From Acidovorax sp. (GTDB taxonomy: Bacteria > Pseudomonadota > Gammaproteobacteria > Burkholderiales > Burkholderiaceae_C), in contig JAITLO010000045.1 in NCBI GenBank assembly GCA_031277855.1, positions 1 to 64,000 of the forward strand: a DNA stretch of 64,000 nt, in the 5' to 3' direction. Positions 38,902 to 48,900 of the stretch are shown piece by piece (positions within the stretch are counted from its first letter, which is position 1; each line of letters begins with the position of its first letter). A program made the position numbers and the translations under genes. A model generated the notes under the pieces. The model did not search any database. It was not told where the DNA came from and saw only the letters and a list, made by a program, of their open reading frames with translations.

Positions 38902-39636
38902 ATGGCTTTAACGCCCAGCAACTGGCCCAGCGCCACTGCGGTGGAACGCAGCCTGGCCGCGCAGTTCTCCCTGCCGCCGCTGCCCGCAGCGTTGCAGCCA
39001 TGGCTGGACTGGTGCGCCGCCTTGCCGGCCGAAGTGGCTTTGCACCTGGAAGCGATGGGCCCGCTCACCGGCCCACGCACGGTGGACGGCCCCAGTCTGC
39101 TGCGCGCCATGGAAGGCTACCGCTTTGTGCTGGACCAGCTGGCCAGCACGCCGGAGCAACTGGTCTGGCATGACATGGTGGAGTGCGGCGATTGGCAGCC
39201 CCATTGGCTGGTGTTGCAAAACAGCGAGGGCGACCCGTTGATAGCCGACCTGAGCCAGCCCACCGTGCCGGTGCTGGAGGCCCTGCATGGCGCCGGGCAT
39301 TGGGACCCTCAGCCCTGTTTTGACAGCGTGGCGGAGTTGATGCAGCAGATTGAGGTCTACACACCGCAATCACCGGGCGACGGGCCGCCGACGGTGTTTT
39401 ATTCGGTGGATCTGGTGGATTTGGGCCCCCAGCCGCTGCGTGTGCTGACGGCGCTCAAGACCCACCCGCGCTGGCGCGACCATGCCGGTGCCCGGCTGCT
39501 GGCCCTGCGCGATCAGCTGCCGCTGTGCCTGTTGGACAACAATGTCAGCGCCAGTCTGCGCGACCACTGGGTCCACATCTGCGAGGCCCAGGGTGGCAAG
39601 GTGGAGGTGAGGGAACGCACGCTGCCGCGACCCTAG
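38902..39636 (+). CDS. Hypothetical protein, SMI1/KNR4-like
   Basis: A 244-residue soluble protein that starts 16 bp after uvrA with AAGGGGA upstream, so it is probably co-transcribed. The middle region (WLVLQNSEGDPLIADLS, then HGAGHWDPQPCFDSVAEL) resembles the SMI1/KNR4 fold, which is often found in immunity proteins of toxin systems and in other binding roles. No toxin gene lies nearby, and the match rests only on pattern. The C-terminal 70 residues were not recognised. Confidence 0.65.
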   Translation: MALTPSNWPSATAVERSLAAQFSLPPLPAALQPWLDWCAALPAEVALHLEAMGPLTGPRTVDGPSLLRAMEGYRFVLDQLASTPEQLVWHDMVECGDWQPHWLVLQNSEGDPLIADLSQPTVPVLEALHGAGHWDPQPCFDSVAELMQQIEVYTPQSPGDGPPTVFYSVDLVDLGPQPLRVLTALKTHPRWRDHAGARLLALRDQLPLCLLDNNVSASLRDHWVHICEAQGGKVEVRERTLPRP

Positions 39637-39668
39637 GGCGTGTACAGAAGTCACAACAAAGAAAGTCC

Positions 39669-40943
39669 ATGGAAAAACCTGTCATTGTTTTTGTGAGTGC
39701 GGTCTACCCCAGCCAGCACAGCCTGCTGTGCAGCTATTTGCGCCAGACCGGCATGGCGGACAGCTGGTTTATGACCATGCCGGGCCATGTGCAGCGCCAC
39801 GCCCAGGATGGCGATCATCTGCTGCCCTTTCAACCCGATGGCGACATCATGGGCCACCAAGGCTATTACTACGCCAGCAAGGCCGAGCGTTCGGCCCGTA
39901 TTGCACGCGGCATTTACCAGGCCATTCAGGCCTTTGAAACCAAGCAGGGCAAGAAGGTGGACGTGATCGTCTCGCACTCCATGTGGGGCTCCACCAATTT
40001 GCTTTATGACGAGCTGGATGCAGCCTTTGTCAGCTACATCGAATTTCCCAGCTACCGCGCCCATGGCTGGGATGCGCGCTACCCGCCCGATTTGTCCCAG
40101 CGCATGACAGACCGCAACATGGAAATGCTGCACTACCATCAGGTGCTGTGCAGCGATCTGACCATCACGCCCAGCCAGCATGCCAAGTCCATGTTCCCGT
40201 CGGAGTTGCAAAGCCGCATTGCGGTGCAGTTCGAGGGCTTTGACCTGTCAGCCGAGATGGCGGCGCCACGGCCCACGGCGCGTGCGGATGCGCGTTTCAC
40301 CATCGGGTTTTCTGCCCGGGATATGTCCAGCGCCAAGGGCTTTGAAACCTTTATGCGCCTCGTGGACCGCATGGTCCACCAAGGTCAGGCCGAGGGCCTG
40401 CGTTTTGTGGCCTTGGGCGATGCACAGGCACCCACCTATGGCTATGAGCAGCAATGGGTGCAGCGCCAGTACGGGGATGCGCAACTCAGCTTCAAAGACC
40501 ATTTGCTCAAGCTCTACCCGGCTGCTGAGGTGGTGGAGTTTCCGGGCAAGCTCCCCTATGCACAGTTCGCCCAGTTGCTGGGCGAGATCGACCTGTTTCT
40601 CTACCCCTTGCGCCATGGTGTGGCCAATTGGGGGCTGATGGAAATCCTGGCACGTGGTGGCTGTGTACTGGGCTCCAACTGGGGCTTTGTGCCCGAGCTG
40701 GTGCAGCACGATGTCAATGGCATGCTGCTGCCCGATGACGACCAGGCCTGGCTGGCCGCCATCGCCAGCCTGCGCGCCGACCCACAGCGGCAGCAGCGTT
40801 ACCGCCAGGCCGCCATGGAAACGGGCAAGGCCTTTCACATTGCCAGCGTGGCGCCGCGCTATATGGACCTGTTCCGCCTGGCCATGCTGAACCAACGCAC
40901 GCGAAAGAGTGCATGGGGTGTCGGCTCACAGGCGCATGGCTAG
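39669..40943 (+). CDS. Glycosyltransferase, GT4/GT1-like
   Basis: A 424-residue cytosolic glycosyltransferase with a GT-B layout. The N-terminal domain begins PVIVFVSAVYPSQHSLLCSYL. The C-terminal nucleotide-sugar domain has FTIGFSARDMSSAKGFETFMRLV and the late motif GLMEILARGGCVLGSNWGFVPELV with DVNGMLLP, equivalent to the EX7E region of GT4 enzymes. The donor and acceptor cannot be inferred, and no polysaccharide cluster surrounds it. The start at 39669 has only a weak AAAGAAAG site. It lies 32 bp after the SMI1-like gene. Confidence 0.82.
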   Translation: MEKPVIVFVSAVYPSQHSLLCSYLRQTGMADSWFMTMPGHVQRHAQDGDHLLPFQPDGDIMGHQGYYYASKAERSARIARGIYQAIQAFETKQGKKVDVIVSHSMWGSTNLLYDELDAAFVSYIEFPSYRAHGWDARYPPDLSQRMTDRNMEMLHYHQVLCSDLTITPSQHAKSMFPSELQSRIAVQFEGFDLSAEMAAPRPTARADARFTIGFSARDMSSAKGFETFMRLVDRMVHQGQAEGLRFVALGDAQAPTYGYEQQWVQRQYGDAQLSFKDHLLKLYPAAEVVEFPGKLPYAQFAQLLGEIDLFLYPLRHGVANWGLMEILARGGCVLGSNWGFVPELVQHDVNGMLLPDDDQAWLAAIASLRADPQRQQRYRQAAMETGKAFHIASVAPRYMDLFRLAMLNQRTRKSAWGVGSQAHG

Positions 40944-41097
40944 CTCCTCTATTCAGAGCGGCCGTTCCTCGCTTCACGCGCCTGCCTAGCACCAGAAATG
41001 CCGAGGACCGTCGTGAAGAAGCCGGGCTTGAGTGGGTGAAATAATGGAAGGGCGCAGCCGCTCCGGCTGCACTTCTTCAACATTTGCATCGGCCCAC

Positions 41098-42069
41098 ATG
41101 GCAGACATACCCCATCGCTCTTTCTTGCAGCCCCATGGCAGCGAGGTCAATCGCTCCGGTGAGTTGGAGGTGCTGGTGCTGGTGGCAGAGCGCGGCAGCC
41201 TGTCGGCTGCGGCCCGGCTGCTGGACCTGTCTCCCTCGGCGGTGAGCAAGACGGTGTCACGGCTGGAGGCACGCCTGGGCGTGCAGCTGCTGCAGCGCAG
41301 TACCCGGCGCTTGCAACTGACGGCCGAGGGCGCACAGCTGGTGGAGCAAGGCAAACGCCTGCTGGCCGACCTGGATGCGCTGGAGGCCAGAGTGGCTGCG
41401 CGCAGCGCGCCCCAGGGTGTGGTGCGCATCACGGCCAGCACCTCCACCGGCCAACTACTGCTGGTGCCCAAGGTGCCGCAGCTGCTGGAGCAGCATCCGG
41501 GGCTGGAGCTGGAGCTGCTGTTCTCCGACCAGGTGGCCGACCTGGTGGCGGAAGGCATAGACATCGCCATCCGCTGGGGCCAGTTGCCGTCCTCCGACAT
41601 GGTGGCGCGCAGGCTGGGTTGCACCCGCCAGGTGATTGTGGGTGCGCCGGAATACTTGGCCCGCCACGGTGTGCCGCTGCACCCGCAGGAGCTCCAGACC
41701 CACCGGCGCATGGGCTGGTCTTACCCACGGGCCATTCCGCACTGGCCTTTTCTGGTGGACGGGCAGCGTGTGGCAGTGGATACGGGCGAGGTGCTGCGCG
41801 TCAACGACGGCGATGTGCTGCGCAGCCTGGCTGTGGCCGGAGCCGGCCTGGCCAGGCTGTCGCTGTTCCACGCCTGGCAAGACCTGGAGGCGGGGCGTTT
41901 GCAGGTGGTGCTGGAGGATTTCAACTGCGGCGATCTGGAGCCCATCCACGCGGTCTACCTGGGCAAGCCCGAGCGCCTGCCGCCACGCACCCGGGCCGTG
42001 CTGGATTTTCTGCAAACCCATATCGATCTGCGCCACGCCGAGCTACTGCCCGTGCCGTGGCGGGCTTGA
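41098..42069 (+). CDS. LysR-family transcriptional regulator
   Basis: A 323-residue LysR regulator. The winged HTH is at about 20-80 (SLSAAARLLDLSPSAVSKTVSRLEARLGVQLLQRSTRRLQLT), followed by a substrate-binding domain with VADLVAEGIDIAIRWG, typical of the CrgA/DmlR-like subgroup. The protein could start at 41044 or 41032; 41098 leaves a short leader before the HTH and is the simplest choice. No divergent target gene is apparent, since the upstream neighbour is on the same strand and ends 154 bp away. The next gene follows within 16 bp. Confidence 0.88.
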   Translation: MADIPHRSFLQPHGSEVNRSGELEVLVLVAERGSLSAAARLLDLSPSAVSKTVSRLEARLGVQLLQRSTRRLQLTAEGAQLVEQGKRLLADLDALEARVAARSAPQGVVRITASTSTGQLLLVPKVPQLLEQHPGLELELLFSDQVADLVAEGIDIAIRWGQLPSSDMVARRLGCTRQVIVGAPEYLARHGVPLHPQELQTHRRMGWSYPRAIPHWPFLVDGQRVAVDTGEVLRVNDGDVLRSLAVAGAGLARLSLFHAWQDLEAGRLQVVLEDFNCGDLEPIHAVYLGKPERLPPRTRAVLDFLQTHIDLRHAELLPVPWRA

Positions 42070-42084
42070 GCCACCCACCTCACC

Positions 42085-42420
42085 ATGGCCCGCAGCAGCG
42101 AGAAAATCATCTATCTGCAGCCCGATGCACCGGCCAAGCCGGCCATGGGCGCGCCCTGCAATGGCTGCGGTCTGTGCTGCCTGGCCGAGCCCTGTCCGCT
42201 GGGCATGTGGGTGTCACGACGGCGCAGCGGGGCCTGCAAGGCCTTGCAGTGGAATGCCTCCGCGCAGCAGTACCGCTGCGGCATGGTGGTGGACCCCGGT
42301 TCCGTGCTGGGTTGGAAAAGGCCCTGGGCCGTGGCACTGATCGCCCGGTTGGCCCGGCGCTGGATTGCCGCAGGCATGGGTTGCGACGCGGACTGGCAGG
42401 CACAACCGCCGCGGGATTGA
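42085..42420 (+). CDS. Small cysteine-cluster protein (YkgJ-like)
   Basis: A 111-residue protein with a CNGCGLCCLAEPCPLG cluster (Cys25, 28, 31, 32, 37), the CxxCxxCC pattern of the YkgJ family that is thought to bind zinc or iron. A further Cys near 51 and Cys65 may complete the site. It begins 15 bp after the LysR stop codon. Function is unknown. Confidence 0.8.
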   Translation: MARSSEKIIYLQPDAPAKPAMGAPCNGCGLCCLAEPCPLGMWVSRRRSGACKALQWNASAQQYRCGMVVDPGSVLGWKRPWAVALIARLARRWIAAGMGCDADWQAQPPRD

Positions 42421-42993
42421 GCTGCCAGGGCAGTGGAGGTCACCCCATTTCCTTAATGGTTTCAAGGCCTTGAAGGTGGTGGCGCTTGCCTCCATGAATA
42501 ATCCGCAGACCGTCTAATCCGGCGGAACCTGGCCGATATTGCTGACGGGCCCGTCCGTGGCTGGCCTTTTTTCTGGGTGCATTTGCGCTTCGCTAGGCAG
42601 TATCTCGCCCTGGCTTCAGTGTTTCGCAGACAGCGGTCGCCGGCTGTGGCCAAGACCTTGGGCCATCGCAGGCCAGATGAAAAATTCGATCAATGTGGCA
42701 GTGCATGCGAGCATGTGCTGGCCCTTATGGAGACACGGGTGTTTCGATCAGCCGACAAGACCATGGCGTCTGGGTTGCGCAGATCGTAAGGCACTCATCT
42801 GCACAGCTTTCGCAGCGCATGCAGGATGGTTCTGCTCAGAGGCCAGCGCTCGGCTTTCGGTGACCGTGCGAATGTCGATTTCCCCGCCCTTTTTTGAAAG
42901 CGCGCGATGATGAATCCACACATGCATAGCCTCCTGGTCCTCAGACGCTTGGTGCATTGAACTGCATCTGCGTTGTGCGGGCCACTACAGCCT
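42421..42993. other. 573-bp region without a supported gene
   Basis: This stretch separates the YkgJ-like gene from the giant adhesin gene. It has a perfect 12-bp palindrome GACGGGCCCGTC (42544-42555) followed by TGGCC and six T (42567-42572), which may terminate the upstream transcript. The rest is less GC-rich than neighbouring genes and presumably holds the adhesin promoter, but no confident -35/-10 pair was found. A 69-codon minus-strand frame (42748-42957) lacks a ribosome site and family match. Confidence 0.4.
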
Positions 42994-45900
42994 ATGTCGC
43001 GGCGTTTGTACCCAACTCCCAGAGCGAGGTCTCGGTGGGTTGGGTTGCTGTCGGCAAGGTGGTGCGCAGTGGTTTTTTCGTTGGCACTCTGGCTTTGGTG
43101 TGAGCATAGTGAGGCGGCCGTGCCTGTGGCCAATCCGATCAGCATTGCGGTGGCCAGAAACAGCAGCGAGACGGCAATTTCGCCCAATGTCGCGGGTAGT
43201 TTCACCAGCGTGGACATTGCGGGCTTGGCGGTCAATGGCACTGCGCGGGTGGGAACAGACAAGCTGATTTATTACACCCCGGCCTATAACTATGTGGGCA
43301 CCGATACGTTTTCCTATACCGTGTCGAATGCGGATGGAACCTCGGCACCGGCAATGGTCACTGTCACCGTCAACCCATCACCTCCGGTGGCGGTGGACAG
43401 CAGCAGCACAGTTGCTGCCAACAGCACGGCCAATGTCATGGCCTTGGCACTCAGCGGTGGAGAGGCCAGCAGCCTGAATATTCTGTCCACCACCACACAT
43501 GGCACGCTGGTGGTGACGGGGGCCACAGCCACTTACACACCTGCTGCGGACTATTACGGCGCGGATGCGTTCAGCTATACCGCCGTCAACGCTGGTGGCG
43601 TCTCCCTGGCTGCCAAAGTCAGCATCACGGTCAACCCGCCGCCACCGATAGCCAATGATGTTTACGCTTATGCATCTGGCGTGCTACCTGTCACGATCTT
43701 GCCGAACGTCACCGGTGTTTTTCGCAGCGTGGTCAGAGTGCTCTATCCGTCGCACGGCACAGTCTGGACCACCCAAAGCACAAGCTTCAGCTATCTGATT
43801 GAAGTGGGCTACTCGGGCACCGATTTCTTTACCTATACCGCGACCAATGCAGGGGGCACCTCTGCACCTGCCACGGTCTACATCAATGTGGATCCAGCGG
43901 TGCCCATGGCGAGCAGCAGCAGCGTCTCGGTCGCGGCCAATAGCAGCGCCAATGCTCTGGCGCTGAGCCTCAAGGGCGGAGTGGCCACCAGCGTGGCTAT
44001 GGTCAGCCAACCTTCCCATGGCACGGTCACGACCAGTGGCGCCAGCATCAACTACACGCCTACGGCGGGTTACTCCGGTGTGGATGCATTGAGCTACACG
44101 GCCAGCAATGCCAGCGGCACTTCCAGTGCAGCGACGGTGAGCATCACCGTGACGGCGCCCACGCTGAGCCTTAGCCCCAGCAGCCTGGCGGGGGGGCAGG
44201 TGGGTACGGCCTATAGCCAAGACTTGAGTGCCAGCCTGGGCACGGCACCCTATAGCTATACCGTGAGCGCAGGTAGCTTGCCCGCAGGGCTGAGCCTGAG
44301 TCCGGAAGGGCTGCTCAGTGGAACGCCTACGGCAGATGGTAGCTTTGGTTTTACGGTCAAGGCTACGGACAGCTATGGGGCCACAGGCACGCAAAGCTAT
44401 GTGCTGGTCATCAATATTCCGGCACCTGCAGCAGCGGCTGTCAGCCTCAAAGTGGCGGCCAACAGCAGCGCCAAGTCGGTGGCGTTGAACCTCAGCGGTG
44501 GCGCGGCCTCCAGCGTGGCAATTGCCACCCAACCCAGCCACGGCACGGCCACGGTCAACGGGATGGATATCAGCTACATGCCTACGCCGGGTTATTCGGG
44601 TGTGGACACATTCACCTACACGGCCAGCAATGACAGCGGTACTTCCAGCCCAGCCACGGTGAGCATCACGGTGACGGCGCCGACCTTGGGTATCGGCCCT
44701 GACAGCCTGGATGGGGGCCAGGTGGGCCTGGTCTATAGCCAGGCCCTGAGCGCCAGCCTGGGCACGGCTCCCTACAGCTATACCTTGAGCGCGGGCAGCC
44801 TGCCCCAAGGCCTGAGCCTGAACACCACCGGACTGCTCAGCGGAACGCCCATGGCCAGCGGAAGTTTTAGCTTTACGGTGCAGACCAAGGACAGCTATGG
44901 GGCCACAGGTATACGCAGCTATACATTGGACATCGCCATCGAGGCCCCGGTGGCGGGGGATGCCAGCGCTACGGTGGCGGCCAACAGCAGTGCCAACGCG
45001 GTGACGCTGAACCTCAGCGGTGGCGCCGCCAGCAGTGTGGCAGTGGTCACCAAGCCGGGCCACGGTGCGGTCACGGTCAGCGGGATGGGCATCATCTATA
45101 CACCTACGGTGGGTTACTCCGGGGCAGATTCGTTGACCTATACCGCCAGCAATGTCAGTGGCACCTCAGCAGCTGCCACCGTGCGCATCACGGTGACAGC
45201 ACCGACCTTGGGCATCAGCCCCACAAGCCTGGCGGGAGGCATGGTGGGGGCAAGCTATCGCCAAGTCTTGAGTGCCAGTCTGGGGACCGCACCCTACACC
45301 TATGCCGTGAACGCGGGCAGTCTGCCAGGAGACTTGAGCCTGAGCGAGGCTGGGGTACTCGGTGGAACGCCCACGGCCAGCGGCAGCTTTAGCTTTACGG
45401 TGCAGGCCACGGACAGCTATGGAGCTACGGGCACACGCAGCTATGCCTTGGACATTGCCATCCAGGTACCGGTGGCGGGGGATACCAGCGCCACGGTGGC
45501 GGCCAACAGCAGCGCCAACGCGGTGACGCTGAACCTCAGCGGTGGAGCCGCCTCCAGCGTGGCTGTGGTCACCAAGCCCCATCACGGTACGGCGACGGTC
45601 AGCGGGATGGACATCAGCTACACACCTGTGGCGGGCTATTCGGGAGCGGACGCATTTACCTACATGGCCAGCAATGGCAGCGGTAGCTCGGCAGCCGCTG
45701 CCGTGACGATGACGGTGATAGCGCCTGTGCTTTCCATCACGCCCTGGAGCCTGGAGGCTGGCACGGTCAATACGGCTTACAGCCAGACCTTGGCTGCAGG
45801 TCTGGGCACAGCGCCTTATCGCTATGCCCTGAGCGCAGGGACATTGCCCGGGGGCCTGAGCCTGAGTGAGGCGGGAGTGCTCAGTGGAACGCCCATGGCC

Positions 45901-48900
45901 AGTGGCAGCTTTAGCTTTACGGTGCATGCCACGGACAGCTATGGGGCCACAGGTACACGCAGCTATACATTGGACATCGCCATCCAGGCCCCGGTGGCGG
46001 GGGATGCCAGCGCCACGGTGGCGGCCAACAGCAGTGCCAAGTCGGTGGCGCTGAACCTCAGAGGTGGGCCGGCCTCCAGCGTGGCAGTGGTGAGCCAGCC
46101 CAGCCATGGCACGGCCGTGGTCAGCGGAACGGACATCCGCTACATGCCCACGGCGGGTTATTCAGGAGCAGACGCGTTCACCTACACGGCCAGCAATACG
46201 AGCGGCACCTCCAGCGCAGCCACGGTGAGTATCACGGTGACCCCTGCGACGTTGAGTATCAAGCCGGCTGACCTGGAAGCGGGCAAGGTCGGCGCAGTCT
46301 ATAGCCAAGAGTTTCACGTCAGCTTAGGCACGGCGCCTTATACCTACTCCCTCACTGCGGGCAGCTTGCCGAGCGGGATGGCGCTGGGCAGCATCAGTGG
46401 AACACCCACAGAAAGTGGAACCTTCAGCTTCACCGTTCAGGCCACGGACGTTTATGGTGCAACGGGGTCGCAAAGCTATAGCCTGAGCATTGTGCTTCCG
46501 CTACCGGAAGCATCTGATTCAAGCCAATCGGTGATGGCCAACAGCGATGCCACGCAGATATCGCTGAGTCTTTCGGGTGGTGCGGCCGACAGTGTGGCTG
46601 TGGTGCAGCAGCCAGCCCATGGAACGGCTGCGGCCAGCGGAACCAGCATCAGCTACACGCCCACGGCAGGTTACTCGGGGGCAGACGCGTTCACCTACAC
46701 CGCCAGCAATACCAGCGGAACCTCGGCTGCAGCCACGGTGAGCGTGAGCGTGCTGGCCCCCACCCTAACCATCAAGCCCAGCAGCCTGGATGCCGGCATG
46801 GTGGGGACTGCCTATAGCGCCAGCTTGAGTGCCAGCTTGGGCACCGCCCCTTATCACTATGTGGTGGCCTCGGGCAGCCTGCCCGGGGGGCTGAGCCTGG
46901 GGGGTGACGGGACACTGGCTGGCACGCCTATGTCCAGTGGGAATTTCAGCTTCTCCATACTGGCCAGTGATGTCTATGGTGCGACGGGCACCCAAAGCTA
47001 TGTGCTGTTCATTACGCCTTTGCCGGTGCCCGTGGCAACAGCCTCGAGTTTCACCGTCTCGGCCAATAGCAAGGACAACCAGGCGGCGCTGAACATCATG
47101 GGTACGGCAGATAGCGTGACCGTCGCCAGCCAGGCGACCCATGGCATGGCCACGGCCAGCGGAGCCAGCATCAGCTACACGCCCACGGCAGGTTACTCGG
47201 GGGCGGACGCATTCACCTACACCGCCAGCAATACCAGCGGAACCTCGGCCGCGGCCATGGTGAGTGTGACGGTGACAGCACCCATTCTGATGTTGCGCCC
47301 CAGCACTTTGATCACAGGCATGGTGGGGTCGGTCTATAAAGAGACGCTGTCCGCCCTCGACGGTACGGCGCCTTATGCCTATGTGCTGTCATCGGGGAAT
47401 TTGCCAGGGGGGCTGAGCCTGGGAAGCGATGGTGTGCTCGCAGGAACGCCCACGGCCAGCGGAAATTTCGGCTTCTCCGTCCAGGCCCGTGACGCCTATG
47501 GTGCGACCGGAACGCAAAGCTATGTGGTATCTATTGCAGCTTTGCCGCTGCCCGTGGCCACGGCCTCGAGTTTCACCGTCCTGGCCAACAGCAAAGACAA
47601 CCAGGTGGCGTTGAGCATCACGGGCATGACAGACAGCGTGGCCGTCGCCAGCCAGGCGGCCCATGGCATGGCCACGGCCAGTGGAGCCAGCATCAGCTAC
47701 ACGCCCACGGCCGGCTACTCGGGAGCGGATGCATTCACCTACACCGCGACCAATATCAGCGGGACTTCGGCTGCCGCCACGGTGGGTGTGACGGTGACGG
47801 CGCCCACCCTGATGCTGCGCCCCAGCACTTTGATTACAGGCATGGTGGGGGCAGTCTATAAAGAAACCCTGACTGCCCTCCAAGGCACCGCTCCCTATGC
47901 CTATGTGCTGTCATCGGGGAATCTGCCAGAGGGGCTGAGCCTGGGGGGGGATGGCGTGCTCACGGGGACGCCCACGGTCAGTGGCAATTTTGACTTCAGC
48001 ATCCAAGCACGTGATGCCTATGGTGCGACCGGAGCGCAAAGCTATGCGCTGTTCATTGCACCTCTGCCGGCGCCCGTGGCCAATGCCTCGAATCTCACCG
48101 TCCTGGCCAACAGCAAGGACAACCAGGTGGCGTTGAGCATCACGGGCACGGCGGCCAGTGTGGCTGTCGCCAGCCAGGCAAGCCATGGCATGGCCATGGC
48201 CAGCGGAGCCAGCATCAGCTACACCCCCACGGCCGGCTACTCGGGTGCGGATGCGTTTAGCTATACCGCCAGCAATCTCAGCGGAACATCTGCAGCCGCG
48301 ACGGTGAGTGTCAGCGTGCTCACTCCCGTGCTGCGCATTGCCTCCAGCCTGCCAGCGGGCACCGTGGGCACGGCCTATAGCTATAGCTTGAGCGCCAGCC
48401 TGGGGACGGAGCCTTATACCTACACCCTGGCCTCAGGCAGCTTGCCTGCGGGGATAGGCCTGTCCGGTGGCGGCGCACTGACGGGGACGCCCACGGTCAG
48501 TGGAAGTTTTAACTTCACCATCCAGGCTCGCGATGTTTATGCAGCCACTGGCACGCAGAGTTACGGGCTGTTCATTGCGCCTTTGCCGGTGCCGGAGGCC
48601 AGTTCCTCCGCAATCACGGTGCAGGCCAATAGCAGTGACAACCTGGTCACGTTGCCGCTGGCAGGCGGCGAGGCCGCCAGCGTGGCCGTAGCCTCGCAAG
48701 CGGCCCATGGCACGGCCACGGCCAGTGGCACCACCATACGCTACACGCCCACGGCAGGATATTCAGGGGCAGATGCCTTTGCCTACACCGCCAGCAATAG
48801 CAGCGGCACTTCGGCAGCGGCCACGGTCACGGTCACGGTCAGTCCGCCCACGCTTCGCATCAGCCCTGGCACATTGCCCCCGGGCATGGTGGGAACGGCC

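Noticed and set aside
42748-42957. 69-codon minus-strand frame upstream of the adhesin gene
   Set aside because: No Shine-Dalgarno, no recognisable family and ordinary composition; not enough to call a gene.
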